The notes under the pieces were generated by a model, which saw nothing but the letters and a program-made list of their open reading frames with translations, searched no databases and was not told where the DNA came from. Made by a program: the position numbers and the translations under genes. A stretch of DNA of 64,000 bases from Pseudomonas sp. P5_109 (GTDB lineage: Bacteria; Pseudomonadota; Gammaproteobacteria; Pseudomonadales; Pseudomonadaceae), in contig NZ_CP125380.1 in the NCBI RefSeq assembly GCF_034009455.1, forward strand, positions 5,345,501 through 5,409,500, in the 5' to 3' direction. This document shows, one piece after another, positions 25,373 to 35,219 of this stretch. The stretch's first letter is position 1, and each line of letters starts with the position of its first letter.

Positions 25373-27197
25373 ATAGGGGGGCGGCCTTCATAGGCCGCTC
25401 CCCTGCCACACCACCCGGCATGCGGGTCCGCACCGGGCGGTTCGAGAGATTGAGGTTATGAGAGTCGCACCAGACCCAGTCTGTCGAACCACGCCACATT
25501 CAACACTCGATTGAGCTCAAAGCGGCTGTTACGCCACCAGCTATGAGAGTTGGCCGCCACTTTCCGAGCCGTTTGGCTGCTGGCTCCCAACCCCCGCAGT
25601 TCGCGGTAAATCGTCGGACCACGCCTCCATTGTTTAAGCTGGATCGCTCGCAATCGGTGTCGCATCCACTCGTCCAGCTCTCGCCAGATTTTCGGCGTTT
25701 GTGACAACCCGAAGTAAGTTTTCCAGCCCATAAGATAAGGGCGTAGGTTCTCGACAACTTGTCGCAGACTGCGACCGCCTGAGCGACGGGTGAGTTCGCG
25801 TATCCGTTGTTTGAACTGCTTGCGCGCCTTGACCGCCACTGCTCTTTTGACGGCTTGTGGAGAAGCCCAGAAGGCGTATCCCAGAAACTTGCGGCCAAAC
25901 GCGCTCGCCACCGCACTCTTGCTCTCGTTGACGCTCAAGTGCAGCCTTTCATACAGACGCTTCAGCAAGTCCATCACCCGTTGCCCCGCCTTATGACTGC
26001 GGACATACACATTCGCATCGTCGGCATAGCGCACGAAGCAATGACCTCGACGCTCAAGCTCCCGATCCACTTCGTCCAGCAGCACATTCGCCAGCAACGG
26101 CGACAGCGGACCGCCTTGCGGCGCCCCGCAGCGGCTTTTCTCGACCACGTCATTGATCAGCGTTCCCGCATCCAGATAAGCCCGGATCAAGCGAACAACC
26201 GCCCGGTCCGCGATCCTTTTGCCTAGACGATCAATCAAAATGTCGTGATCGACCCGGTCAAAGAACTTCTCCAGATCAACATCCACCACCACTCTGCGCC
26301 CTGAAGACACATGACGCTGAGCCGCTAGAACGGCATCCTGCGCCGAGCGCCCCGGGCGAAAGCCGTAGCTATGTTCACTGAACGTCGGATCGAGTATTGG
26401 CTGCAAGACTTGCAGCAACGCTTGTTGGATCAAGCGGTCGGTGACCGTGGGAATACCCAACTCGCGCTGACCGCCGTCAGGTTTGGGAATGACCACTCGG
26501 CGTACCGGACTGGGCCGGTAGACACCTGATAGAAGCTGTTCACGAATCGTTGGCCATCGAGTCAGCAGATGCTCGGCGGTCTGTTCAATATCCAGACCGT
26601 CGACTCCCGCCGCACCTTTGTTGGCCTTGACCCGCTTCCACGCCCGTTTCAGGTTTTCTCTCGCAAAGGCCCGCTCCAGCAGCCCTTGCCCTGCGTTGTC
26701 GGGTTCATTTTGCGGGCGATTGACCTCGTCGCTGACGGAGCTTCTCACGGTTTCACCGTTCGCAGTCTCCATCCGCCCCGCGTTTGGCAGGCATCTGACT
26801 TCCGGTCGTTCGCATCAACATGGCCTATAACGCTTTCTCTCGTTCGGCCCTTCGTCAAAAAAAAGACTACTACGGCCTCTGCTGACTTCTCGCTCCGGCT
26901 TACGCCGTCGCCCTTTCAGGCACGAGGCGAGATCTCCCCAGGTAAGAACGCAATCCTTCCCCGCACAACCGCCGGATTTACGTTGCCGCCCTTTGACCAC
27001 AAGAGCTTTGCGATTTATTGCCCGCTCGCCCTGGTCGGCATCGCCTTATATCCGGTTCTTGTCCATCGGCTCACGGTTTCGATTCACGCTTCCTCCCCAC
27101 ACTCGGTCACCCTCATGCAGTTGCGCTTCACTTCGTTCGCTGTGGTCAGCTCACGGCGGGACTTTCACCCACAAGATTGCGCCCATGCTGGGCGCAC
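25373..27197 (-). mobile_element. Group II intron, bacterial class C-like
   Basis: About 1,825 bp. On the minus strand the 5' end reads GTGCGCCCAGCATGGGCG at 27197, the typical group II start. The 3' end has a domain V-like hairpin (about plus bases 25399-25440) and a domain VI-like hairpin AGCGGCC/GGCCGCC ending near CCTAT at 25373. The maturase lies inside on the same strand. The 5' exon is a rho-independent terminator stem, the target preference of class C introns. The 3' boundary is uncertain by a few bases. Apart from the maturase, 26773-27197 holds RNA domains and no protein gene. Confidence 0.88.
25456..26772 (-). CDS. ltrA: Group II intron reverse transcriptase/maturase
   Basis: A 438-residue intron-encoded protein in one intact frame. 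RT blocks are clear: NKGAAGVDG at the start, GIPTVTDRLIQQALLQVL, SYGFRPGRSAQDAV, VVDVDLEKFFDRVDHD (first catalytic Asp), GAPQGGPLSPLLANVLLDEVD, and the polymerase active site RYADDANVY. The maturase (X) domain follows (about residues 320-430, PYLMGWKTYFGL). There is no H-N-H endonuclease domain, as in class C proteins, so mobility would depend on replication or single-stranded targets. It reads in the same direction as the intron, as needed for splicing. Confidence 0.95.
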   Translation of the reverse strand: METANGETVRSSVSDEVNRPQNEPDNAGQGLLERAFARENLKRAWKRVKANKGAAGVDGLDIEQTAEHLLTRWPTIREQLLSGVYRPSPVRRVVIPKPDGGQRELGIPTVTDRLIQQALLQVLQPILDPTFSEHSYGFRPGRSAQDAVLAAQRHVSSGRRVVVDVDLEKFFDRVDHDILIDRLGKRIADRAVVRLIRAYLDAGTLINDVVEKSRCGAPQGGPLSPLLANVLLDEVDRELERRGHCFVRYADDANVYVRSHKAGQRVMDLLKRLYERLHLSVNESKSAVASAFGRKFLGYAFWASPQAVKRAVAVKARKQFKQRIRELTRRSGGRSLRQVVENLRPYLMGWKTYFGLSQTPKIWRELDEWMRHRLRAIQLKQWRRGPTIYRELRGLGASSQTARKVAANSHSWWRNSRFELNRVLNVAWFDRLGLVRLS

Positions 27198-27202
27198 AAC
27201 AG

Positions 27203-27230
27203 AAAGGCCACCGAGAGGTGGCCTTTTTTT
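27203..27230. terminator. Terminator displaced by the group II intron
   Basis: AAAGGCCACC/GGTGGCCTTTTTTT with loop GAGA. It probably ended the gene at 24588-25358. Before insertion it would have been about 20 bp from that stop codon. It is also the upstream target hairpin of the intron on the other strand. Confidence 0.88.
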
Positions 27231-27283
27231 GGGACTTTCACTGGTTTGGAGGTCACTTCATTTTCCGCGTGGGCATGGTCCCT

Positions 27284-27383
27284 TGTAGGAGCCGGCTTGC
27301 TGGCGATGGTCGTTAACGATAACGCGTGTGAACTGAATAAACGCGGCGCACTTGAGTCCATCGCCAGCAAGCCGGCTCCTACA
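27284..27383. repeat. Single REPIN unit with array-type flanks
   Basis: One copy of the unit found in arrays 1 and 2: TGTAGGAGCCGGCTTGC, TCGTTAACGATAACGCG, then the inverted core ending GGCTCCTACA. Its left flank CTTTCACTGGTTTGGAGG and right flank GTTTCCCGGGAATGCG match sequence at the edges of the arrays. Confidence 0.93.
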
Positions 27384-27473
27384 GTTTCCCGGGAATGCGT
27401 GAAGAACCCTTTTTTTGTATCGGGTTTGGGTGATGAGTCCAGCCGGGGATAAACGCATCGACTGTGTGGCCGT

Positions 27474-27568
27474 CTTCGCGAGCAAGCCCGCTCCCACAGG
27501 GTTCCGGGTACATTCGCGAGAGCAGGTTGGCTGTCAGGTTGAGTTGACTAGCAAGCGCGCTCCCACAT
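27474..27568. repeat. Degenerate REPIN, CGCGAGCAAGCCCGCTCCCACA type
   Basis: One good REP core, TTCGCGAGCAAGCCCGCTC, at about 27476-27498 and a second decayed core, GCAAGCGCGCTCCCACA, at about 27552-27568. Both point the same way. A third fragment, TTCGCGAGAGCAGG, lies between them. Confidence 0.75.
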
Positions 27569-27604
27569 TTTCCAGGCCAACCCCCGCCATTAACGCCACA
27601 AAAC

Positions 27605-29569
27605 TCAAAGCCTGAAATGCCCCACCATGCCCTTCAGCTCAACCCCCAGTTGCGCCAGTTGAATACTGGACGCCGCGGTGCCCTGCATCGCCAGCGATGA
27701 CTGATCGGCACTGGCGCGGATACTGGTGACACTGCGGTTGATCTCTTCGGCCACCGAGCTCTGTTCCTCGGCCGCCGCGGCGATCTGCTGGTTCATCTGC
27801 TGGATCAACGATACCGCCGCGGCAATGCTGCCCAGCGCACTCTCGGTCTGCAAGGCATCGCTGACTGCCAATTTCACCAACTCGCCACTGCTCTGGATCT
27901 GCTGCACCGACGACTGCGCAGCCGTGCGCAAAGCACTGACCAGGCGTTCGATCTCCTCGGTCGATTGCTGGGTTCGCTTGGCCAACGCCCGCACTTCATC
28001 GGCCACCACGGCAAAGCCCCTGCCCTGCTCGCCGGCCCGGGCCGCCTCGATCGCCGCATTCAATGCCAGCAGGTTGGTCTGCTCCGCCACGCTCTTGATC
28101 ACACTCAAAACCGTGCCGATGTTCTGGATCTCCGCACTCAGGCTTTCGATGCTCGAACTGGCGGAATTGGCCGAGTCCGCCAACTGTTCGATCCGCGCCA
28201 TGCTCTGGCGTACCACCTGCTGACCGCTTTCGACCTTGCCGTCAGCCGTTTGCGCAGCCAGGGCTGCTTCCTCTGCATTTCGTGCGACATCATGCACCGT
28301 GGCCGTCATCTGATTCATTGCAGTGGCGACCTGTTCGGTTTCCTCCTTCTGCGTGCTGACCTCAAGATTGGTCTGCTCAGTCACCGCCGACAGCGATTGG
28401 GCGGAAGTCGCCAACTGCTCGATACCCGACTGCAAGCCACTGACTATGTGGCTGAGCCCCGCGCCCATTTGCTGCATTGCCTGCATCAACTGGCCGATTT
28501 CGTCACGGCGGGTCACGTCAACGGTCGCACTCAGATCCCCCGAGGCAATCTGCTGCGCCACCTGAATCACACTGCGCAACGGCGCCACGATCAAACGGGT
28601 GATGAACCATGCGGCAACCAGTCCGACCAGCAAAGCCAGAGCGGAAGAGCCGATTATCAGCAGCGAGTTCTTTTTCAGTTCAGCCTGCATGGCCTGGTCT
28701 TGCGCGACATAAGCCTGATCCACCCGCTCGACCACTTGGGCGGCGCGTTGGTGCAACTGTTGGTAGACGGTTTTTTCCTGCTCCAGCAGGCCGGTGTACT
28801 CGGCCAGCTTGTCGCTGAAACTGGCTATGTGTCCCGTCACCTCATTGAGGACGGTCTGGTAACCCTCGTCCTTGACCGAGGTCTTGAGCTGCTCGGCCTG
28901 GTCCAATGCCTGGCTGGCCTGTTCGATCTTGCCTTGCCCGGCGCTGTCGTCGCCTTTACGGCTTTGATCCAGACGCACGCGTGCTTCATTCATGGCTTGC
29001 AGCATCAAGCGTGAAACCTGGCTGACTTGACTGGCCTGCTCGATGAATTGGGCACCGTCCTTGCCTTCGGAGTCTTTCAGCGTATAGGCGCCGTCATCGG
29101 CGAGCCCCGATTGCAATACATCAAGATTATTGGCCACGCTGGACACCGACCAACTGGCCATTTCCAGCGCCAGGTCCTTGGCCTGGGTGAGCGAGACAAA
29201 CTCGTCGAAGGCCTTGCGATAGGCGCCCAGGGACTGTTCGACATCATTCATTACCGCCACATTGGCCGCAGACACCGCTTTGAGCTGGCCGGCCAGAGCG
29301 ATCAAGCCATCGACGCCCTCGTGCAGGGCATCGACGGTTTTCGGACTGCCGTGCAAGGCGTATTCCTGCTCCAGCAGCCGCACCTTCAGCAAACCGCTGT
29401 TGAGCGAAGACATTTGCTTGAGCCCGTCGAAGCGCTGGCTGATGACTTGCAGGGACCACACGCCAATGCCCGCTACCAGTGCTGTCAACAACAGCACCAG
29501 GACAAACCCGACACCCAGTTTTTTCGCCATCCCGAGGTTGGCAAAACGTCCTTGCACGGCCGAAATCAT
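27605..29569 (-). CDS. Methyl-accepting chemotaxis protein
   Basis: Inner-membrane chemoreceptor of 654 residues. The ATG at 29569 ([22 protein letters not shown]) has GGGGA nine bases upstream and is preferred to the longer frame. The first membrane helix is at about 20-45. A long periplasmic helical sensor of about 260 residues, larger than a simple four-helix bundle, follows. The second membrane helix ([19 protein letters not shown]) leads to HAMP and then the signalling domain with the hairpin tip [26 protein letters not shown]. The ligand cannot be predicted. There are no chemotaxis genes beside it, so it must join a central array. Confidence 0.93.
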   Translation of the reverse strand: MISAVQGRFANLGMAKKLGVGFVLVLLLTALVAGIGVWSLQVISQRFDGLKQMSSLNSGLLKVRLLEQEYALHGSPKTVDALHEGVDGLIALAGQLKAVSAANVAVMNDVEQSLGAYRKAFDEFVSLTQAKDLALEMASWSVSSVANNLDVLQSGLADDGAYTLKDSEGKDGAQFIEQASQVSQVSRLMLQAMNEARVRLDQSRKGDDSAGQGKIEQASQALDQAEQLKTSVKDEGYQTVLNEVTGHIASFSDKLAEYTGLLEQEKTVYQQLHQRAAQVVERVDQAYVAQDQAMQAELKKNSLLIIGSSALALLVGLVAAWFITRLIVAPLRSVIQVAQQIASGDLSATVDVTRRDEIGQLMQAMQQMGAGLSHIVSGLQSGIEQLATSAQSLSAVTEQTNLEVSTQKEETEQVATAMNQMTATVHDVARNAEEAALAAQTADGKVESGQQVVRQSMARIEQLADSANSASSSIESLSAEIQNIGTVLSVIKSVAEQTNLLALNAAIEAARAGEQGRGFAVVADEVRALAKRTQQSTEEIERLVSALRTAAQSSVQQIQSSGELVKLAVSDALQTESALGSIAAAVSLIQQMNQQIAAAAEEQSSVAEEINRSVTSIRASADQSSLAMQGTAASSIQLAQLGVELKGMVGHFRL

Positions 29570-29677
29570 TGCACTTAGTCCCCTGCCAAAGTCTGTAGGC
29601 GCAGATTCGCAACGGGCCAGTAGCAACACAAGGCTCTGGCGCCGGAATAATGGCAAAAAGCTACGCCCACGTCGTTT

Positions 29678-31063
29678 TCAGAACGCTTGAGGTCGATCCC
29701 GGGCAGTGGCCTGAAAGAACGCACGGGCACGCGGGTCGCAGGCATAGGCCACGTTGATACGCTGCCAGTCGCTGGCCCCACCCGAGGAGTTGAAGGCGGT
29801 CTTCGATGACAGCAGCACACCCAGGCGACGTGCCTGGGTGCGCACCTGATCGTAGTCGGCCATTCTTGATCGCGCCCAAATGAACAGGCCTCCCGCCGGT
29901 TTGCCGAAAATTTCCCATTCGGCATCCTCGAGCATTTGCAACACCACCCGCCGGTCGTTGTTCAAGCGTTGGCGCTGGCGTTGCACCAGTTTGCCGTAGG
30001 CACCGTTTGCCAACAGGCAGGCCAGCACCGACTCGCAAAATCGTGAGGCCCCCATGCCAGTGATCATCTTGACCTCGGCCAGACGCATAGTGACTGCGGC
30101 ACCGGCCACCACGAAACCGACCCGCAAGGAACTGCTGAGGGTTTTGGAATAGCTGCCCACATAAATCACGTTGTCGTCCAGCGCAGCCAGACGTGTACCG
30201 GAACCACTGCGCAGATCCGCATAAACGTCGTCTTCGACCACCTGCACGTCAAAGGTTTTGGCCAGTTGCAGCACGCGGCGCGCCACCACCGGTGCAAGGC
30301 TGCTGCCGGTCGGGTTGTGATAAAAGCTATTGATCAACAGCCCCTGAGGCCGGTGTTTGACCAGCAACGATTCGAGTACGTCCACGTCCGGCCCACGCGG
30401 TGTTCGCGGCACATTCACCATATGGATGCCGTGTAGCCTGAACAGATCGAATAACACCGGATAGCCGGGACTCTCCACGACCACACAGTCGCCGGCCTTG
30501 AACAGTGTCCGCACAATCAGGTCCAGCCCCTGACTGGCACCTGCCGTGGTCATGATCCGGTTTTCCTGCGCCGGGATATCCAGTTGCCTGAGGCGCTTGA
30601 GTATCTGCTGGCGCAAGGCTGGCAAACCCAGCGGCGTGCTGTAGTTGAACAGGCTGGCCGTATCGGTACGACTGACCTGCCGAATCGCGTAAATCAGATC
30701 GTCGGTCTCGCGCCAGCTTTCAGGCAACCCGCCACAGCCCAGCCTCAACTCACCCGACCAGGGCCCATGTTCGGGCTCAGCTCCCTCAATCCACACAGGC
30801 TCGTGCTTCGCGCTCGCGATCAAAGCCGGGGCGGCAACCGTATAGCTGGCCCCATGACCTGACACCAGCATCCCCTGCGTCACCAGGCGTTCGCAGGCCT
30901 GAACGACGCTTAACTGACTGAGCAAATTAATCCGCGCAATCTGTCGCACCGAAGGCAGGCGCGTACCGGGCGATACCCCGCTGGAGTGAAGCCAGCAGGT
31001 CAGTGCGTCAACAATTTGCTGTACGACGGGCACAAGCGCCTGTCGATCGATTCTCAACTCCAT
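29678..31063 (-). CDS. MocR-type regulator: GntR HTH fused to PLP aminotransferase domain
   Basis: A 461-residue two-domain regulator. The N-terminal winged helix (residues about 8-75, LPSVRQIARINLLSQLSVVQACERLVTQGML) is GntR-like. The rest is a class I aminotransferase fold with the PLP lysine in YVGSYSKTLSSSLRVGFVV and the Asp of the cofactor ring in VQVVEDDVYADL. MocR proteins use PLP as effector, often controlling PLP, GABA or taurine genes. The ATG at 31063 has AGGAG eleven bases upstream; a TTG at 31069 is an alternative. Its target is not evident from the neighbours. Confidence 0.92.
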   Translation of the reverse strand: MELRIDRQALVPVVQQIVDALTCWLHSSGVSPGTRLPSVRQIARINLLSQLSVVQACERLVTQGMLVSGHGASYTVAAPALIASAKHEPVWIEGAEPEHGPWSGELRLGCGGLPESWRETDDLIYAIRQVSRTDTASLFNYSTPLGLPALRQQILKRLRQLDIPAQENRIMTTAGASQGLDLIVRTLFKAGDCVVVESPGYPVLFDLFRLHGIHMVNVPRTPRGPDVDVLESLLVKHRPQGLLINSFYHNPTGSSLAPVVARRVLQLAKTFDVQVVEDDVYADLRSGSGTRLAALDDNVIYVGSYSKTLSSSLRVGFVVAGAAVTMRLAEVKMITGMGASRFCESVLACLLANGAYGKLVQRQRQRLNNDRRVVLQMLEDAEWEIFGKPAGGLFIWARSRMADYDQVRTQARRLGVLLSSKTAFNSSGGASDWQRINVAYACDPRARAFFQATARDRPQAF

Positions 31064-31204
31064 GAGCAAGCAAACTCCTGTTGATTTTGCGAAAAGCAGT
31101 TAATCACAGGAGTGTTCGAAGACATGTGCGACAACGCCGCCAAAACCGTTCGATCTAATCATTTGAAACACATTGCCTGGTCCTTTAGCGGAAACCCAAA
31201 AAAA

Positions 31205-31293
31205 GTGGGAGCGGGCTTGCTCGCGAAAGCGGTGTATCAGTCAACTGATGTATCAACTGACAGATTGCCTTCGCGAGCAAGCCCGCTCCCACA
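31205..31293. repeat. REPIN, GTGGGAGCGGGCTTGCTCGCGAA type
   Basis: Two perfect inverted REP cores (31205 and about 31269-31293) enclose a loop with a short direct repeat, TATCAGTCAACTGATGTATC. Confidence 0.92.
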
Positions 31294-31323
31294 GGTTCCC
31301 GCACCTGGTATCGGTGCTTCGTT

Positions 31324-32085
31324 TTAAAACGCGGTGACACCACCATCCACGGCCAACGAATGCCCCGTGGTGAACGCCGCACCATCGCTGCACAAGTACA
31401 GCACCGCGCTGGCGATCTCTTCGACCTTGCCGATGCGACCGACCGGATGCATGGCGTTGGCGAATTCGCCTTTTTTCGGATCAGCCTCATAAGCGCGACG
31501 GAACATATCGGTGTCGATCACCGCCGGGCACACGGCGTTGACCCGGATCTTTTTCTTCGCGTACTCGATGGCCGCCGACTTGGTCAGGCCGATCACCGCA
31601 TGCTTGGAGGCTGCATAGATGCTCATTTTCGGCGCTGCCCCAAGGCCGGCTACCGATGCCGTATTGACGATCGCGCCGCCCCCTTGCGCCAGCAGCAACG
31701 GCAACTGGTATTTCATGCACAGCCAGACGCCTTTGACGTTGACGCCCATGATCGCGTCGAACTCGTCGAGCGTACCTTCAGCCAGCTTGCCTTTCTCGAC
31801 TTCGATGCCGGCGTTGTTGAAGGCATAGTCGAGGCGACCATAAGTGTTGATCACCTCATCCATCAGATTTTTTACATCGTTTTCCAGAGAAACGTTGCAG
31901 CGCACGAAGGTCGCTTCGCCACCGGCCGTACGAATCAGCGCCACCGTGCCCTCGCCGCCCGCAGTGTCCATATCGGCCACTACGACCTTAAGGCCCTCGG
32001 CGGCAAATGCCTGGGCGGTCGCACGGCCAATACCGGCCGCCCCGCCTGTCACTACGACCACCTGGCCGGAAAACGTCATGCTCAT
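31324..32085 (-). CDS. SDR family oxidoreductase
   Basis: A 253-residue classical short-chain dehydrogenase starting at the ATG at 32085 (MSMTFSGQVVVVTGG). The cofactor loop TGGAAGIGRA is at residues about 13-22. ADMD after the second strand suggests NAD(H) preference, since an acidic residue follows beta-2. The structural NNAG motif, the catalytic Ser in VNTASVAG and YAASK (Tyr and Lys) are all present. The upstream frame extension is not conserved. The substrate is unknown. Confidence 0.9.
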   Translation of the reverse strand: MSMTFSGQVVVVTGGAAGIGRATAQAFAAEGLKVVVADMDTAGGEGTVALIRTAGGEATFVRCNVSLENDVKNLMDEVINTYGRLDYAFNNAGIEVEKGKLAEGTLDEFDAIMGVNVKGVWLCMKYQLPLLLAQGGGAIVNTASVAGLGAAPKMSIYAASKHAVIGLTKSAAIEYAKKKIRVNAVCPAVIDTDMFRRAYEADPKKGEFANAMHPVGRIGKVEEIASAVLYLCSDGAAFTTGHSLAVDGGVTAF

Positions 32086-32321
32086 TGTTATGTCCTCGAA
32101 GAGAAGAAAGCCGGGAATCGCATGGGGCCAGTCTAGCCATGGATATCTTGAACACGGCAGCACTATCAAGACTCCGGTTGAGCCCCCATGAGTTGCAGTG
32201 ATGGAACTGCCGTACCAACTATCACTGCACTGGATCAACGTGCATTCGCCGCATCAGCCGAACTTGCGGCATCGTCGCTGACCGGCTATCAACAAAGCTT
32301 CATTCAACTTGAGCGCCTGCC

Positions 32322-33326
32322 ATGACTTCCCAGACCAATCGCCAATTCCTGCTCGCCAAACGTCCGGTGGGCGCGGCGACCCGCGAGACATTCACTTATC
32401 AGGAAATACCGGTCGGCGAGCCGGCGGCAGGTCAGATCCTGGTCGAAAACCAATACCTGTCCCTGGACCCGGCCATGCGTGGCTGGATGAATGAGGGCAA
32501 GTCCTACATCCCGCCGGTCGGGCTCGGCGAAGTCATGCGCGCCTTGGGCGTGGGCAAAGTCATTGCGTCGAACAACCCAGGGTTCGCGGTCGGGGATTAC
32601 GTCAACGGCGCCCTGGGCGTGCAGGATTTTTTCCTCGGCGAGCCGCGAGGTTTCTACAAGGTTGATCCGAAACTGGCCCCCCTGCCACGTTACTTGTCGG
32701 CGCTGGGCATGACCGGGATGACGGCGTACTTCGCCCTGCTTGACGTCGGCGCTCCGAAGGCCGGTGACACCGTGGTGCTGTCGGGCGCGGCCGGCGCCGT
32801 GGGCAGCATCGCCGGGCAAATCGCCAAGATCAAAGGCTGCCGTGTCGTCGGCATCGCCGGCGGTGCGGACAAGTGCAAGTTCCTGGTCGATGAACTGGGT
32901 TTCGATGGCGCTATCGACTACAAGAGCGAAGACGTCCTCGCCGGCCTCAAGCGCGAGTGCCCGAAAGGCGTCGACGTGTACTTCGATAACGTCGGTGGCG
33001 ACATTCTCGACGCGGTTTTGAGCCGTCTGAACATGAAGGCACGCGTGGTGATTTGCGGTGCCATCAGCCAGTACAACAACAAGGAAGCGGTCAAGGGACC
33101 GGCCAACTACCTGTCGCTACTGGTCAACCGCGCGCGCATGGAAGGTTTTGTGGTGATGGACTACGCCGCCCAATACGCCAGCGCCGCACAGGAAATGGCC
33201 GGCTGGATGGCCAAGGGGCAGCTCAAGAGCAAGGAAGATATTGTCGAAGGACTGGAGACCTTCCCGGAGACGCTGATGAAATTGTTCAATGGCGAGAATT
33301 TCGGGAAGTTGGTGCTGAAGGTCTAA
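32322..33326 (+). CDS. NADP-dependent oxidoreductase, MDR superfamily (CurA-like)
   Basis: A 334-residue zinc-independent medium-chain reductase related to leukotriene B4 dehydrogenase and the curcumin reductase CurA, which saturate alpha,beta-enones. Key segments: N-terminal RQFLLAKRPVGAATRETFTYQE, Rossmann loop VVLSGAAGAVGSIAGQIAK (about residues 145-165), VDVYFDNVGGDILDAVL and the C-terminal GLETFPETLMKLFNGENFGKLVLKV. There are no zinc-binding cysteines. It is divergent from the SDR gene with 236 bp between them, and both may be regulated from that gap. Confidence 0.92.
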   Translation: MTSQTNRQFLLAKRPVGAATRETFTYQEIPVGEPAAGQILVENQYLSLDPAMRGWMNEGKSYIPPVGLGEVMRALGVGKVIASNNPGFAVGDYVNGALGVQDFFLGEPRGFYKVDPKLAPLPRYLSALGMTGMTAYFALLDVGAPKAGDTVVLSGAAGAVGSIAGQIAKIKGCRVVGIAGGADKCKFLVDELGFDGAIDYKSEDVLAGLKRECPKGVDVYFDNVGGDILDAVLSRLNMKARVVICGAISQYNNKEAVKGPANYLSLLVNRARMEGFVVMDYAAQYASAAQEMAGWMAKGQLKSKEDIVEGLETFPETLMKLFNGENFGKLVLKV

Positions 33327-33357
33327 CCCGATATTTGAAACAACCCAAAAACCAATT

Positions 33358-33447
33358 GTGGGAGCGGGCTTGCTCGCGAATGCGGTGTGTCAGACAAACT
33401 CTTCGTTGACTGACACGCCCTCTTCGCGAGCAAGCCCGCTCCCACAT
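33358..33447. repeat. REPIN, GTGGGAGCGGGCTTGCTCGCGAA type
   Basis: Two inverted REP cores, about 33358-33381 and 33422-33447, lie between the convergent oxidoreductase and pyrF genes. Confidence 0.93.
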
Positions 33448-33466
33448 TGGGTTGTGCGGTGTTTGA

Positions 33467-34165
33467 TCAGGCGAGTTCGGCCACAACGTCGGCCAAGGCT
33501 TTCGCCGGATCTGCCGCCTGGCTGATCGGACGGCCAATCACCAGGTAGTCGGAACCGGCATCCAGCGCCTGACGCGGGGTCAGGATGCGGCGCTGATCGT
33601 CCTGCGCGCTGCCCGCCGGGCGAATCCCCGGGGTCACCAGTTGCAGCGACGGATGCGCCGTTTTCAGGGCCTGGGCTTCCAGGGCCGAGCACACCAGGCC
33701 GTCCATCCCGGCTTTTTCCGCCAGGGCGGCCAGGCGCAGCACCTGCTCCTGGGGCTCGATGTCCAGACCGATACCCGCCAGATCTTCACGCTCCATGCTG
33801 GTCAACACGGTCACGCCGATCAGTAGTGGCTTCGGACCGCTGCGCTGATCCAGCACTTCACGGCACGCGGCCATCATGCGCAGGCCACCGGAGCAATGCA
33901 CGTTGACCATCCACACGCCCATTTCCGCAGCGGCCTTGACGGCCATCGCGGTGGTGTTCGGGATGTCGTGGAACTTGAGGTCCAGGAACACTTCGAAACC
34001 CTTGTCGCGCAGAGTGCCGACGATTTCCGAGGCGCAGCTGGTGAACAGCTCCTTACCGACTTTGACCCGGCACAGCTTCGGGTCCAACTGATCGGCCAGC
34101 TTCAGTGCGGCGTCACGGGTAGGGAAATCCAGGGCGACGATGATAGGAGTCTGGCAGGCGGACAT
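33467..34165 (-). CDS. pyrF: Orotidine 5'-phosphate decarboxylase PyrF
   Basis: Cytoplasmic enzyme that converts OMP to UMP, the last step of de novo pyrimidine synthesis. The 232-residue product starts at the ATG at 34165 ([16 protein letters not shown]). The active-site DxKxxD motif is seen in [12 protein letters not shown], and the C-terminal phosphate-binding segment in [16 protein letters not shown] and YLVIGRPI. A longer frame to 34306 has no family support. Length is normal for the type 1 enzyme. Confidence 0.97.
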   Translation of the reverse strand: MSACQTPIIVALDFPTRDAALKLADQLDPKLCRVKVGKELFTSCASEIVGTLRDKGFEVFLDLKFHDIPNTTAMAVKAAAEMGVWMVNVHCSGGLRMMAACREVLDQRSGPKPLLIGVTVLTSMEREDLAGIGLDIEPQEQVLRLAALAEKAGMDGLVCSALEAQALKTAHPSLQLVTPGIRPAGSAQDDQRRILTPRQALDAGSDYLVIGRPISQAADPAKALADVVAELA

Positions 34166-34448
34166 GAGTGGGCTCTCAGGCAAGTCGAAATCGGCGCGCA
34201 TTGTAGCGGAACCAGCGCCGCTGCGGGACCCGATGATCGGTAAATCGTCGCGTCGCTCCGGCAAGACTAGCCCTTGAGGCGATTGTGTCGAGTTCGATAC
34301 ACACACGACACGCCTTCAACACCCAGGCCCGCTACCCTCGGCAACCGCAACAGGTCCTTACAACAGCACTTCCCGCCTCCGGGCCGGACGCCTATGCTGG
34401 AACCACAACCTCGCAGCCTATCTTTGTGGTTGGCAGCCTATCTGGCAG

Positions 34449-35219
34449 ATGAATGCACGCATGCACAACACCCAAGCACCCGTGAACGACGATCAAAAAA
34501 CGCCCGGTGACGACAAACGCTGGAGCATTCGCGCCCTGATCGTCGACGATGACGTCCCGATCCGCGAATTGATGATCGACTACCTGGCCCGGTTCAACAT
34601 CCACGCGAGCGGCGTCACCGATGGCACCGCGATGCGCCAGGCGATGCAGGCGGAACATTTCGACGTGGTGGTGCTCGACCTGATGCTACCCGGTGAAGAC
34701 GGCCTGTCGCTATGCCGCTGGTTGCGTGCCGAATCGGACATCCCGATCCTGATGCTCACCGCCCGCTGCGAACCCACCGACCGGATCATCGGCCTCGAAC
34801 TCGGCGCCGACGACTACATGGCCAAGCCGTTCGAACCCCGCGAACTGGTGGCGCGGATCCAGACCATCCTGCGTCGGGTACGCGATGACCGCAGCGAACA
34901 GCGCGCGAACATTCGCTTCGACAATTGGCGCCTGAACAGCGTGCTGCGCCAACTGATTGCCGACGATGGCCTGGTGGTGCCGCTGTCCAACGCCGAATTC
35001 CGCCTGCTCTGGGTATTTATCGAACGTCCGCGCCGCGTGCTCAGCCGTGAACAACTGCTGGACGCCGCCCGCGGTCGGTCGATTGAAGCCTTTGACCGCA
35101 GCATCGACCTGCTGGTGTCGCGCCTGCGCCAGAAACTCGGCGACGATCCCAAGGCTCCGCAGTTGATCAAGACCGTTCGCGGCGAGGGTTACCTGTTCGA
35201 TGCCCGAGACATCGGCTGA
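34449..35219 (+). CDS. Response regulator, OmpR family
   Basis: A 256-residue regulator with an N-terminal receiver domain (residues about 27-140: acidic pair VDDD, phosphorylation site in VVVLDLMLPGEDG, Lys in YMAKPFEP) and a C-terminal OmpR-type winged helix (about 160-250, TVRGEGYLFDARDIG). The first 26 residues are a polar tail. An internal ATG at 34461 is another possible start and no clear Shine-Dalgarno separates them. Its stop overlaps the start of the kinase gene by one base (TGATG), so the two form an operon. Confidence 0.94.
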   Translation: MNARMHNTQAPVNDDQKTPGDDKRWSIRALIVDDDVPIRELMIDYLARFNIHASGVTDGTAMRQAMQAEHFDVVVLDLMLPGEDGLSLCRWLRAESDIPILMLTARCEPTDRIIGLELGADDYMAKPFEPRELVARIQTILRRVRDDRSEQRANIRFDNWRLNSVLRQLIADDGLVVPLSNAEFRLLWVFIERPRRVLSREQLLDAARGRSIEAFDRSIDLLVSRLRQKLGDDPKAPQLIKTVRGEGYLFDARDIG

